Shown in pieces: positions 29,712 to 38,475 of a stretch of 64,000 bases of DNA; the stretch's first letter is position 1; the number at the start of each line of letters is the position of its first letter. Under the pieces are notes generated by a model. The model was not told the DNA's origin, searched no databases, and saw only the letters and a program-made list of their open reading frames with translations. Source of the DNA: Bradyrhizobium septentrionale (GTDB lineage Bacteria > Pseudomonadota > Alphaproteobacteria > Rhizobiales > Xanthobacteraceae); NCBI RefSeq assembly GCF_011516645.4, contig NZ_CP088285.1, forward strand, positions 6,776,501 to 6,840,500, in the 5' to 3' direction. Both the position numbers and the translations under genes were made by a program.

Positions 29712-29888
29712 CCGTTTTCCTCACGCGCAACGGCAAATTCTGCCATGCAAGCCATTTACTTCAAGCCTAAAATTTATAGGCATGAAATACATTCCCGCTG
29801 TGCCTCGGGCGTCCATGCTATTAGATTCCGTCAACCTGCGTCGCATTTATCGGCGCTGACCCGCAGGTCCCCGAACGGACATCGGCCC
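29712..29888. promoter_or_regulatory. kynU/kynB divergent promoter region with AT-rich dyad
   Basis: The 177-base divergent spacer has a dyad GCCTAAAATTTATAGGC (29765-29781), with 5-bp arms around an AT-rich centre. Lrp/AsnC-type KynR regulators control such operons in other proteobacteria and favour AT-rich dyads; assignment to this site is inference. Confidence 0.4.
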
Positions 29889-30722
29889 ATGATTTTCCAT
29901 CAGGTTTCCGACTGGAATGATGCCTATGCCAACGCCGCCAACATCCCCGGCGGCGAACGCTGGCCGGGGGCGTGGGTGCAGCCGGCTGAGGCCTATCGTG
30001 ATGAACTCCAGGGCACCGCCCGCGCCAGGCTCGACATCAGCTATGGCGAGAACGCACGGAACCGGCTTGACTTGTTCCTCCCGCAACGTTCGCCCCAGGG
30101 CCTGGTCGTGTTTGTCCATGGTGGCTTCTGGCGCGCGTTCGACAAGAGCTACTGGTCGAACCTGGCGCGCGGCTCCGTCGACAGCGGCTATGCGGTGGCG
30201 ATGCCGTCCTACACGCTGTGCCCTGCTGTTCGCATCGCTGACATCACGCGTGAGGTCGGCGCCGCGGTCGAGCGGGCCGCCTCGATGGTCGAGGGGCCGC
30301 TATTTCTGACAGGCCACTCCGCGGGCGGCCACCTGGTCACGCGCATGATCTCGGCGACGTCGCCGCTGCCGGATCAGGTGCGGGCGCGCATACAACACAC
30401 GCTCTCGATTTCCGGCCTTCATGACTTGCGGCCGCTCATGAAGACCGCCATGACCGCCGATCTCAGGATTGATGAGGCGGAAGCATGGGCCGAAAGCCCG
30501 GCATTGCTGCACCCATTGCCCGAGGCACGGGTGACCTGCTGGGTCGGCGGCGCGGAGCGTCCGGAGTTCATCCGTCAGAATGCCCTGCTGGCCAACATCT
30601 GGACCGGCCTCGGGGCGCGGACCTGCATCATCGAGGAACCCGGCCGGCATCATTTCGATGTCATTGATGGTCTTGCCGATCACCGTCATCCGATGGTCCG
30701 GGCGCTGTTGTCTGCCACCTAA
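29889..30722 (+). CDS. alpha/beta hydrolase, probable arylformamidase (KynB-like)
   Basis: A 277-residue hydrolase. The oxyanion region VVFVHGGFWRAFDKSYW and nucleophile elbow TGHSAGGHLV are typical of the esterase/lipase-type kynurenine formamidases. The acid residue is likely in the CWVGGAERPEF turn and the His in GRHHFDVIDGL. Its divergence from kynU-kynA supports hydrolysis of N-formylkynurenine, the missing middle step. It is not the metal-dependent KynB type, so the symbol is withheld. Confidence 0.8.
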   Translation: MIFHQVSDWNDAYANAANIPGGERWPGAWVQPAEAYRDELQGTARARLDISYGENARNRLDLFLPQRSPQGLVVFVHGGFWRAFDKSYWSNLARGSVDSGYAVAMPSYTLCPAVRIADITREVGAAVERAASMVEGPLFLTGHSAGGHLVTRMISATSPLPDQVRARIQHTLSISGLHDLRPLMKTAMTADLRIDEAEAWAESPALLHPLPEARVTCWVGGAERPEFIRQNALLANIWTGLGARTCIIEEPGRHHFDVIDGLADHRHPMVRALLSAT

Positions 30723-30824
30723 GCGTTTTCGAGCGAAGTGGACGCCGGTTCGCGTGAAGAAAACGCGTCAAACAAAAAGCTAGAGCGTCGGTTCTGATTC
30801 AATCAGAACCGAAAGTGCTCTAGC
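30722..30824. repeat. composite palindromic repeat after the formamidase-like gene
   Basis: A stem GCGTTTTC (30723-30730) with GAAAACGC (30759-30766) is followed by a near-perfect palindrome CGGTTCTGATT-C-AATCAGAACCG (30789-30811) and flanking TAGAGC/GCTCTAG. It touches the gene's stop codon. It has the look of the other dispersed repeats and may help end transcription. Confidence 0.7.
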
Positions 30825-30884
30825 CGATCGGTGGTTGCTCCGATCGCATCAAGGCCGACCTGTCTCGCGACCGCCAAACAAGCG

Positions 30885-30912
30885 AAAACCCCGGCGCGAA
30901 AGCCCCGGGGTT
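30885..30912 (-). terminator. rho-independent terminator of dctQM
   Basis: Read on the minus strand, AACCCCGG pairs with CCGGGGTT across a 10-nt loop and runs into TTTT. It lies 26 bases beyond the dctM stop. Confidence 0.8.
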
Positions 30913-30937
30913 ATTCCTTCTGAAGAAGCGAGGCGCG

Positions 30938-32539
30938 CTACTGCTTCGGCTGGCCGAAATCGAGCGGCGGCAGCTCGATCTGCGGCACCTCGATCTTGAT
31001 CTTGCTGAGATCGACGTCGAGCGGCTTGTCGAGCAGGGCGGTCACCACGACCGGGAAAGCAATCACGATCGCCACCATGATCGCCTGCAGGCCGATCCAG
31101 GGCAGGGCGCCCCAATAGATGTCGGAGCTCTTCACTTCCTTCGGCGCCACGCCGCGCAAATAGAACAGCGCGAAGCCGAACGGCGGATGCAGGAACGAGG
31201 TCTGCATGTTGACGCAAAGCATGACGCCGAACCAGATCAGCGCGGCATCAGGTCCCACGACCGGCCCCAATACCTTCTGCGCGATCGGCGCGATCATCGG
31301 CAGGATGATGAAAGCGATCTCGAAGAAGTCGAGGAAGAACGCCAGGAAGAAGATGAAGAGGTTGATGAAGATCAGGAAGCCCCAGACGCCGCCGGGCAGC
31401 GAGGTCAGATGGTGCTCGAGCCAGACGCCGCCGGAGACGCCGAGGAACACCACCGAGAAGCAGGTCGAGCCGATCAGGATGAACACCACCATGGTGGAGA
31501 GGCGCATGGTCGACTCGTAGCCCTGCTTGATCAGGCCGCGCAGGTCGGGGATGCGGACGGCTTCAAGACAGAGCCAGACGACGGCGAGATAGACCACCGC
31601 GAAAGTCAACTTGAACAGTTTTCCATCGCCGATGAGCATTCCGATGATCGTGCCGATGCCGGTGGCCGCGATGCCGATCAGCAGCATCTTGTGGCCCTTG
31701 TTGCTCAGATCCTTGTGGTGGATCGCGGCGAGAACGATGGCGCCGATCGCACCCATCGCACCGGCTTCCGTCGGCGTCGCCAGGCCGAGCATCATGGTGC
31801 CCAGCACCACGAAGATCAGCACGGCCGACGGAATGATGCCCATCAGGCATTTGCGCCAGAGCGGCCAGCCCGTCAGCGTCCGCGCTTCCTTTGGAACCGC
31901 AGGGACGTGACTTGGCTTGAAGATGCCGAGCAGGAACGTGTAGCTGGCGAACAGGGCGATCTGCAGCACCGACGGTCCCCAGGCGCCGAGATACATGTCG
32001 CCGACCGACTTGCCGAGCTGATCGGCCATCACGATCAGCACCAGCGAGGGCGGCACCAATTGGGTGATGGTGCCGGAGGCGGCCAGCACGCCGGTGATGT
32101 AGCGCACATTGTAGCCGTAACGAAGCATCACCGGCATCGAGATCAGCGCCATGGCGATGACTTGCGCCGCCACCGTGCCGGTGATTGCGCCGAGGATGAA
32201 TCCGACGATGATCACGGAGTAGCCGAGGCCGCCGCGGATCGGGCCGAACAGCTGGCCCATCGAATCCAGCATGTCCTCGGCCAGCCCGCATCGCTCCAAT
32301 ATCGCGCCCATGAAGGTGAAGAAGGGAATCGCCAACAGCAATTCGTTGGAGAGCACGCTGCCGAAAATGCGGCCCGGAATGGCCTGCAGGAAGTTCATGT
32401 CGAAGAAGCCGAGATAGATCGACAGGAAGCCGAACGACAGCCCGAGCGCGGCCAGCGTGAAGGCTACCGGGAATCCGATCAACATGGCCAGAATCAAGCC
32501 GCCGAACATCAGTGGCGGCATCATTTCCAGCGTGATCAT
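30938..32539 (-). CDS. dctM: TRAP transporter large permease
   Basis: A 533-residue, very hydrophobic DctM protein with about 12-14 helices, longer than the usual 430 because of an insertion of extra helices in the centre (about 265-345), as in mannitol/chloroaromatic-type TRAP permeases. Motifs include GGLILAMLIGFPVAFTLAAL, TGTVAAQVIAMALISMPVM and the C-terminal TSFLHPPFGFALFYLRG. Its ATG overlaps the dctQ stop as ATGA. No receptor gene is adjacent; the two DctP receptors near 12-14 kb belong to the same subfamily. A Na+-driven import role is family knowledge; the solute is unknown. Confidence 0.9.
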   Translation of the reverse strand: MITLEMMPPLMFGGLILAMLIGFPVAFTLAALGLSFGFLSIYLGFFDMNFLQAIPGRIFGSVLSNELLLAIPFFTFMGAILERCGLAEDMLDSMGQLFGPIRGGLGYSVIIVGFILGAITGTVAAQVIAMALISMPVMLRYGYNVRYITGVLAASGTITQLVPPSLVLIVMADQLGKSVGDMYLGAWGPSVLQIALFASYTFLLGIFKPSHVPAVPKEARTLTGWPLWRKCLMGIIPSAVLIFVVLGTMMLGLATPTEAGAMGAIGAIVLAAIHHKDLSNKGHKMLLIGIAATGIGTIIGMLIGDGKLFKLTFAVVYLAVVWLCLEAVRIPDLRGLIKQGYESTMRLSTMVVFILIGSTCFSVVFLGVSGGVWLEHHLTSLPGGVWGFLIFINLFIFFLAFFLDFFEIAFIILPMIAPIAQKVLGPVVGPDAALIWFGVMLCVNMQTSFLHPPFGFALFYLRGVAPKEVKSSDIYWGALPWIGLQAIMVAIVIAFPVVVTALLDKPLDVDLSKIKIEVPQIELPPLDFGQPKQ

Positions 32540-33075
32540 TGGGTCGGCCTCTCATACTTCGCATCGATCACGACGTAACCCTTCAGTGCAGCGATGCGCT
32601 TGATCACTTCGGAGACGCCTTGCAGCGCCAGGAAAACGAAGCCCACGGGAACAACGAGCTTGATCGGCCAGCGAACCAGCCCGCCGGCATTGCTCGAAAT
32701 CTCACCCACTTCGTAGGCTTGATAGAAGAACGGCCAGGACAGATAGCTGAGCAACAGGCACGACGGGATCAGGAAGAACAGCGTTCCGATCATGTCGAGC
32801 CAGAGTTGGCCGCGCTCGGACAGCATGAGATAGAGAATTTCGACGCGAACATGCTCGTTCTTTTTGAAAGTATAGGAGGCGCCGAACATCACGAAGACGG
32901 CGAACATGTACCACTGCAATTCGAGCCAGGCGTTGGAGCTGTAGCCGAACGCGTAGCGGATCATCGCGTTGGCGGCGCTCACCACGCAGGCGGCGAGCAC
33001 GAGCCAATTACAGATACCGCCCAATTTCTCATTAAGCTGATCGATAACCGTACTGAGTGCCAGCAATGGGCGCAT
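32536..33075 (-). CDS. dctQ: TRAP transporter small permease
   Basis: A 179-residue DctQ protein with four membrane helices. The family mark is NAWLELQWYMFAVFVMFGAS followed by the charged HVRVEILY. It pairs with DctM to form the membrane unit of the transporter. ATG 33075 is preferred since GGAG lies 6 bases before it; a GTG 12 bases upstream would overlap that site. The stop overlaps dctM start, so the two are coupled. Confidence 0.88.
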   Translation of the reverse strand: MRPLLALSTVIDQLNEKLGGICNWLVLAACVVSAANAMIRYAFGYSSNAWLELQWYMFAVFVMFGASYTFKKNEHVRVEILYLMLSERGQLWLDMIGTLFFLIPSCLLLSYLSWPFFYQAYEVGEISSNAGGLVRWPIKLVVPVGFVFLALQGVSEVIKRIAALKGYVVIDAKYERPTQ

Positions 33076-33413
33076 CACGATCTCCACGGTCGCGCCCTCT
33101 GCGCGCCGAATACGTTCTCAACCATCATCTGGCCGCCGCGCGCATGCGCACGGAGCCACGGCTCACTTTCAGGAGCAGTTGCAAACGTTCGTCCTCCCCC
33201 GAAATCCGCTTCAGCCGTTCTTGGCTGCCGGATCGTCGGCAGTGGCCGACAGAGGGCAGCGGCCTATCCTGGCCAGACTAGCGTGGAAGCTAAGGCACCA
33301 AATCAGCGCCGTGGAACGCCGTCAATCGGAAAATGGGCAAATTGACGCGCGGGCAAATCGTTGTCCCGCCTTGGCAATCAGTGGACAGGACAGGCGTCGG
33401 GGAGGGGCGGAGT
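33076..33413. other. intergenic region between moaA and dctQ
   Basis: A spacer of 338 bases with no convincing gene, repeat or terminator. It lies upstream of dctQ, whose promoter should be within it. Confidence 0.5.
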
Positions 33414-34448
33414 CTAGCCGCCGGTCACGCTCATATGGCGGCTGACGCTCGGACGATTATGGCGACGGTCGATGATGAAATCGTGCCCCTTCGGCTTCAG
33501 GCCGATGGCGCGGTCGATCGCCGCCGACAGCAGCTCGTTGTCGTCGGAGGCGCGCAGCGGCCGGCGCAGGTCGGAGGCGTCCTCGTGGCCGAGGCAGGTG
33601 TGCAGCGTGCCGGTGCAGGTGATCCGCACCCGGTTGCAGGATTCGCAGAAATTATGGGTCATCGGCGTGATGAAGCCGAGCTTGCCGCCGGTCTCGGCGA
33701 CCCGGACATAGCGGGCCGGGCCGCCGGTGTCGTCGGCGAGATCGGTCAGCGTGTAGTGCTTCTCGAGCCGGGCGCGCAGCAGCGACAGCGGCACGTACTG
33801 ATCGATGCGGCCTTCGCCGATGTCGCCCATCGGCATCACCTCGATCAAGGTCAGGCCCATTGCCTTGCCGTGTGCCCATTGCATCAGCGCGGGAATCTCG
33901 TCCTCGTTCATGTTCTTCAGCGCGACCGCGTTGATCTTGACCGCGAGCCCCGCCGATCGCGCCGCCTCGATGCCCGACAGCACCTTGTCGATGTCGCCCC
34001 AGCGGGTGATGGCCCGGAATTTTACGGGGTCGAGCGTGTCGAGCGAGACGTTGACGCGGCGCACGCCGCAATCGGCCAGCTCCTGGGCGAAGCGGGCGAG
34101 CTGCGAGCCGTTGGTGGTCAGCGTCAATTCGTCGAGCGCGCCCGTCGTCAGATGGCGCGACAGCGAGCGCACCAGGCTCATCACGTTGCGGCGGACCAGC
34201 GGCTCGCCGCCGGTGAGGCGGATCTTGCGCACGCCCTTGGCGACGAACGCCGAGCAGAGCCGGTCGAGCTCTTCCAGCGTCAGGAGATCGGCCTTCGGCA
34301 GGAAGGTCATGTCCTCCGACATGCAGTAGAAGCAGCGCAGGTCGCAGCGGTCGGTGACGGAGACGCGCAGATAGCGGATCGTCCGGCCGAACGGATCGAT
34401 CATCGGACGAAACAGCGAGTCAGAAAGCGCCTGCGTGGATGCGTTCAT
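33414..34448 (-). CDS. moaA: GTP 3',8-cyclase, molybdenum cofactor synthesis
   Basis: A 344-residue radical-SAM enzyme that makes the first intermediate of the molybdenum cofactor from GTP. The SAM cluster motif CDLRCFYCM has cysteines at 35, 39 and 42. The second cluster lies in [33 protein letters not shown] binds SAM. The protein ends in the Gly-Gly required for activity. Only moaA is found here, so the remaining moa genes are elsewhere. Usual family length. Confidence 0.95.
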   Translation of the reverse strand: MNASTQALSDSLFRPMIDPFGRTIRYLRVSVTDRCDLRCFYCMSEDMTFLPKADLLTLEELDRLCSAFVAKGVRKIRLTGGEPLVRRNVMSLVRSLSRHLTTGALDELTLTTNGSQLARFAQELADCGVRRVNVSLDTLDPVKFRAITRWGDIDKVLSGIEAARSAGLAVKINAVALKNMNEDEIPALMQWAHGKAMGLTLIEVMPMGDIGEGRIDQYVPLSLLRARLEKHYTLTDLADDTGGPARYVRVAETGGKLGFITPMTHNFCESCNRVRITCTGTLHTCLGHEDASDLRRPLRASDDNELLSAAIDRAIGLKPKGHDFIIDRRHNRPSVSRHMSVTGG

Positions 34449-34722
34449 TCAACCCAAGCCTTCAACTAGGTCTTTCGACCCGTTCCCTGCGTGCCGCGCC
34501 GTGATCGGCTCTGCACCGACAATCTAAGCATGTTGGCACGTTGTCACAATGCGTCCGTAAGGATGATCCGCAACATGCAAAGCTGATTGCGCGCGATAGG
34601 TCAGCCATATCGCGTGATGCATGATCGCAATCGCCGATGTGTCTCCACAAACACCAAAAACCCGGCTTTGGGCCTGGCTCTTGTGCAGTGCAATCGTTTG
34701 CGATGTTCGACGCGCGTGCGCG
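34449..34722. other. intergenic region upstream of moaA
   Basis: No gene is seen. The Moco RNA motif was looked for and not recognised. Confidence 0.4.
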
Positions 34723-35208
34723 CTAGCTTTTCGGAGCCGCCGCCGGCGGCGGCGCCGCAGCGGGAGCGGGGAACGCCGCGTCCGGAGCAGCAGCAGGAGC
34801 AGCTGCGGCCGGCTTCGGCTTCTTCTTTTTCGGCCGCATCGGCTTGCGTGCCGCACGCGGCGGCGGGCCGGCGGGTTGCAGCTCGGCGAACACCGGGCTC
34901 GGATCGAGCGCGGTGGTGGCCGGGCTCGTGAAGTCGCCCGGCGTGCGGGTCACCGTCACCGGCACTGTCGCCGGCTGGAACTTCGGCATGTTGAAGGTGA
35001 CGGTGAAGTTCGCCTCCGGTGCCGGGATCGACACGGTGCAGGGCGTCTTGCAGCCCGGACCGAGCGAGGTCACGGCGTCCGCGCCCTGCGGGTTCGAATC
35101 CAGCTGCACCGGTATTGGCGGCGGCGCCGACTTGAACGAATCCAATGAGAAGGAGGAGCAGCCGGCCAGGCTCAGCCCGGCGGCCGCAATGACGATGATA
35201 CGACGCAT
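34723..35208 (-). CDS. PEGA-like lipoprotein with Pro/Ala/Lys-rich tail
   Basis: A 161-residue exported lipoprotein. ATG 35208 gives MRRIIVIAAAGLSLAGC, a short signal ending in a lipobox with Cys 17. The middle (VQLDSNPQGADAVTSLGPGC then TVSIPAPEANFTVTF) looks like a PEGA-type beta module with a Cys pair (GCKTPC). The C-terminal third is Pro/Ala-rich with a KKKK patch, likely a cell-wall or membrane-proximal spacer. The function is unknown. Confidence 0.7.
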   Translation of the reverse strand: MRRIIVIAAAGLSLAGCSSFSLDSFKSAPPPIPVQLDSNPQGADAVTSLGPGCKTPCTVSIPAPEANFTVTFNMPKFQPATVPVTVTRTPGDFTSPATTALDPSPVFAELQPAGPPPRAARKPMRPKKKKPKPAAAAPAAAPDAAFPAPAAAPPPAAAPKS

Positions 35209-35368
35209 GATCCACACTCTACTGCGGCAATCAGCCACAATCCCCGGCCGGACCATAGGAGTGTCGGAACAGGGGCGCAACCGGGGGAGGCCTGCTCGTT
35301 AAAGGATGGTTAACAGCAAAATCGCATGGCAAAGCATTGCCAAGTTATATCAATGTGTTGCGGAAGAT

Positions 35369-36049
35369 TTATGCCGCGCTGAGGTTGGCGACGGCGTCCG
35401 GCAGATCGCGCATATGGCTGATCAGCCGGTCGGGCTTCAGCTCGGTCATCGGTACGTCGGTATAGCCGAAATCGACGCCGATCACCGGGACCTGGGCCCG
35501 CCTGGCAACCCCGACGTCGGGGCCGGCATCGCCGACCATGATGGCGCCGGGCAGCCGGCCACCGGCACGGGCCACCGTCTCGCGCAGGAACGCCGGATCG
35601 GGCTTGGCGACACCGAACGTGTCCTGGCCGCAGATCGCGGCAAAGCGCGGCGTCAGGCCGAGCCGGTCGAGCAAAAGCTTCGACAGCCATTCCAGCTTGT
35701 TGGTGCAGACCGCGAAGCGATGGCCCTTGGCCGCGAGCCGGTCGAGCGCGGCCTCCAGCCCGTCGAACGGGCGCGAGCCGTCGGCGATGTGCTCGGCGTA
35801 ATAGTCGACGAAGACCTTGGTCAAACGGTCGAGTTCGCCAACGCTGACCGCGCGTCCGTCCACCTCGAGGCCGCGTTCCAGCAACTTGCGCGCCCCGGCG
35901 CCGATCATGTTGCGGGCGGCAGCCAGCGGCACCGGCGGCAGATCCTCGCGGGCGAGCACATGGTTCAGCGCGCTGATCAGATCAGGCGCGGTGTCGACCA
36001 GCGTGCCGTCGAGATCGAACACGATGATGGGGGGAGAGGAGGCGGACAT
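35369..36049 (-). CDS. gph: phosphoglycolate phosphatase, HAD superfamily
   Basis: A 226-residue HAD hydrolase. The nucleophile motif DLDGTLVDTAPD is at about 11-22, motif II VCTNK, motif III lysine in GVAKPDP and motif IV GDAGPDVG. The helical cap sits between motifs I and II, as in Gph. It removes phosphate from 2-phosphoglycolate, which arises from DNA repair or Rubisco oxygenation. A HAD phosphatase of another small phosphate ester cannot be ruled out. It is divergent from the SDR gene. Confidence 0.85.
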   Translation of the reverse strand: MSASSPPIIVFDLDGTLVDTAPDLISALNHVLAREDLPPVPLAAARNMIGAGARKLLERGLEVDGRAVSVGELDRLTKVFVDYYAEHIADGSRPFDGLEAALDRLAAKGHRFAVCTNKLEWLSKLLLDRLGLTPRFAAICGQDTFGVAKPDPAFLRETVARAGGRLPGAIMVGDAGPDVGVARRAQVPVIGVDFGYTDVPMTELKPDRLISHMRDLPDAVANLSAA

Positions 36050-36125
36050 CACGCTTTTCGCTATCGGGCTGTGCGCCGCGATGCAAGAGTAGATGTGCGC
36101 GCGTCATGAAATTGGGGGGCTTGAG

Positions 36126-36959
36126 ATGCGGGAACTCGCCGGAAAAGCCGCTTTTGTCACCGGGGCGGCCAGCGGCATAGGATTGGCGATGGCAACCGCC
36201 TTCGCCCGCGAGGGCATGAAGGTGATGCTGGCCGATGTTGAAACCGGCGCGCTGGACAAGGCGGTCGCTGCGCTGCGCGCCACCGGCGCTGACGTTCAAG
36301 GTGTGGTCTGCGACGTCGCCGATCCCGACAGCGTCCAGGGTGCAGCGCAGGCTTCATTCCTCGCCTTCGGCAACATTCACGTCCTCTGCAACAATGCCGG
36401 CGTCGCGGGCGGCGGCGGCATCGACCCGATCTCGCTCGACGATTGGCGCTGGGTGATCGACGTCAATCTGATGGGCGTCGTGCATGGCTTGAGGAGCTTC
36501 CTGCCGCATATCCGTGGCCACGGCGAGGGCGGCCATATCATCAACACGGCATCGATGGCCGGGATGAATGCCGGGCTCGGTCTCAGCCCCTATTCGGCCA
36601 CCAAGTTCGCCGTCGTCAGCATGTCGGAGGGGCTCGCGGCGCAACTCAGGCCGCTCGGAATCGGCGTCAGCGTGCTGTGTCCGAGCTATGTGCGGACCCG
36701 GATCGGCGAAAGCGGGCGCAACCGCCCCGAGCAGTACGGCCCGTCCCGCCAGTTCGCTCCGGACAGCCCCGCGGCGGCGATCATCGCCGAGATCGTACGC
36801 CGCCTGGAAGCCGGTCTCGATCCGGCATCGGTTGCGGACCGCGTCGTGAGCGCGATTCACGACGACCGGTTCTATGTTTTCACACACCCCGGGATGCGGG
36901 CCGAGGTCGAAGAGCGCTTTTCGGCGATTTTGGCCGCGATGGATGCCGTTTCGGCCTGA
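36126..36959 (+). CDS. short-chain dehydrogenase/reductase
   Basis: A 277-residue SDR. The cofactor motif TGAASGIG is at 12-19, NNAG follows at about 90, the catalytic Ser lies in INTASMAG and the YxxxK in YSATKFAV. Charge after beta-2 (LADVETG) suggests NAD preference. A longer upstream start is possible, but ATG 36126 places a Gly-rich RBS about 8 bases before. The substrate is unknown. Confidence 0.85.
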   Translation: MRELAGKAAFVTGAASGIGLAMATAFAREGMKVMLADVETGALDKAVAALRATGADVQGVVCDVADPDSVQGAAQASFLAFGNIHVLCNNAGVAGGGGIDPISLDDWRWVIDVNLMGVVHGLRSFLPHIRGHGEGGHIINTASMAGMNAGLGLSPYSATKFAVVSMSEGLAAQLRPLGIGVSVLCPSYVRTRIGESGRNRPEQYGPSRQFAPDSPAAAIIAEIVRRLEAGLDPASVADRVVSAIHDDRFYVFTHPGMRAEVEERFSAILAAMDAVSA

Positions 36960-37070
36960 AGACGGTCCCGGATGCCGCTATTCCTGCCCGTGAATCGAGG
37001 CTAGATATGCGCCCGCCGGGCCGCCCATTGGCGCGTCCGGGACGGCGGAAACCGGGGGGCTAGCGGCAAC

Positions 37071-37769
37071 GTGGACATGGACGCACTGAAACGCCAGGCG
37101 GCGGCGCGCGCGCTCGAAGAGGTGCGCGACGGCATGAAGCTCGGACTCGGCACCGGGTCGACCGCCAAGCACTTCGTCGAGCTGCTCGGCGACAAGGTCC
37201 GCGCCGGCATGAAGGTGATCGGCGTGCCGACGTCGGAAGCGACCCGCGCGGACGCGATCCGTTGCGGCGTGCCGCTGACCACGCTGGACGAGATCGACCA
37301 TCTCGACCTCACCATTGACGGCGCCGACGAGATCGACCCCGCGCTCAATCTGATCAAGGGCGGCGGCGGCGCGCTGTTGCGCGAGAAGATCGTGGCGGCC
37401 GCCAGTGATCGCATGATCGTGATCGCCGACGACAGCAAATGGGTCGACGTGCTCGGCCGCTTTCCGCTGCCGGTCGAGGTGATCCCGTTTGGCCTCGCCG
37501 CGACGCAGGCCGCGATGGCGCGGGCGTTCACTGATGCCGGCGTGTCCGGCCAAATGGTCATCCGCAAGGGCAAGGACGGTCACGCTTTTGTCACCGATGG
37601 CGGCCACTGGATCATCGATGCCCATCTCGGCCGGATCGGCGACCCGCCGCGTCTGGCCGGTTTGCTCAGCGTGATTCCGGGCGTGGTTGAACATGGCCTG
37701 TTCATCGGGCTTGGCAGCGTCGCCGTTCTGGCCGGCGCACAGGGAATTCGGGTTGTTGAACGGCGATGA
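37071..37769 (+). CDS. rpiA: ribose-5-phosphate isomerase A
   Basis: A 232-residue RpiA interconverting ribose-5- and ribulose-5-phosphate in the pentose phosphate pathway. The phosphate loop [11 protein letters not shown] lies at 25-35, catalytic residues in TIDGADEID (about 80-88) and [15 protein letters not shown] start gives [14 protein letters not shown] 37077 is nearly equivalent. The DUF2059 gene follows 23 bases later, perhaps cotranscribed. Confidence 0.94.
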   Translation: MDMDALKRQAAARALEEVRDGMKLGLGTGSTAKHFVELLGDKVRAGMKVIGVPTSEATRADAIRCGVPLTTLDEIDHLDLTIDGADEIDPALNLIKGGGGALLREKIVAAASDRMIVIADDSKWVDVLGRFPLPVEVIPFGLAATQAAMARAFTDAGVSGQMVIRKGKDGHAFVTDGGHWIIDAHLGRIGDPPRLAGLLSVIPGVVEHGLFIGLGSVAVLAGAQGIRVVERR

Positions 37770-37792
37770 CGCCGCAAGCAAGGAGACTTGGA

Positions 37793-38323
37793 ATGAAGCG
37801 TTTTTCGGGACTTTTGTCGGCTGTGGCCCTGTCGGCCGGCCTCGCGTTCGCGGCCGCGCCGGCGATGGCGCAGCAGCCGCCCGCTCCGCCCAGCGTCAAG
37901 CAGTCGACCCCTGCGGCGATTGGGTACGCCAAGGAAATCCTGACGATGAAGAACGTGCAGGTGATGTATGCCGGCGCCGTTCCCGGCATCATCGAGAAGA
38001 CCAAGACCGGTCTGCTGCAGCAGTACCTCAACTACCAGAAGGATCTCGACGAGGTCGCGGTGATCGTCGCCAAGGCCTACGCCGGCCGCGAGAAGGAGAT
38101 CGGCGACGGCATGGCGCAGATCTACGCCGCCGAGTTCACCGAGCAGGAGCTGAAGGACCTCGTGACGTTCTACAAGACGCCGCTCGGTCAGAAACTTTTG
38201 ACCTCGGAGCCCAAGGCGATCAACGACTCCCTGCAATATATGCAGCAGTGGGCGCAGCAGTTCGGCGTGCAGGTCAACGCCCAGTTCAAGGCCGAGATGA
38301 AGAAGCGCGGCAAGGATATCTAG
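37793..38323 (+). CDS. DUF2059 periplasmic protein
   Basis: A 176-residue exported protein. The signal peptide is cleaved near AMAQ (about 24), followed by a Pro-rich stretch and an all-helical DUF2059 domain with FTEQELKDLVTFYKTPLGQK, the family's best-conserved segment. The function is unknown; such proteins are common in rhizobia. ATG 37793 has AAGGAG 8 bases upstream. A long palindromic repeat follows the stop. Confidence 0.85.
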   Translation: MKRFSGLLSAVALSAGLAFAAAPAMAQQPPAPPSVKQSTPAAIGYAKEILTMKNVQVMYAGAVPGIIEKTKTGLLQQYLNYQKDLDEVAVIVAKAYAGREKEIGDGMAQIYAAEFTEQELKDLVTFYKTPLGQKLLTSEPKAINDSLQYMQQWAQQFGVQVNAQFKAEMKKRGKDI

Positions 38324-38332
38324 GCGCTTCTT

Positions 38333-38460
38333 ACCTCGCCCCGCTTGCGGGGAGAGGTCGGCGCGAAGCGCCGGGGTGAGGGGGACTCTCCGCGAGTTGG
38401 AATCGTGGAAACAGCCCCTCACCCCGACCCTCTCCCCGCGAAGGGCGGGGCGAGGGAGAA
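38333..38460. repeat. dispersed palindromic repeat, family F (copy 2)
   Basis: It begins ACCTCGCCCCGCTTGC and ends with GGGCGGGGCGAGGGAG, mirror to the start, with an inner GCGAAGCGCC pair. It shares both ends with the copy at 14566-14706, while the centres differ. It lies between DUF2059 and gor. Confidence 0.8.
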
Positions 38461-38475
38461 CTTAAGAGGGTTGCC

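Noticed and set aside
35085..35110. GGTTCGAATCC, a tRNA T-loop-like sequence.
   Set aside because: It lies inside the lipoprotein coding region; no anticodon arm or acceptor stem pairs around it.
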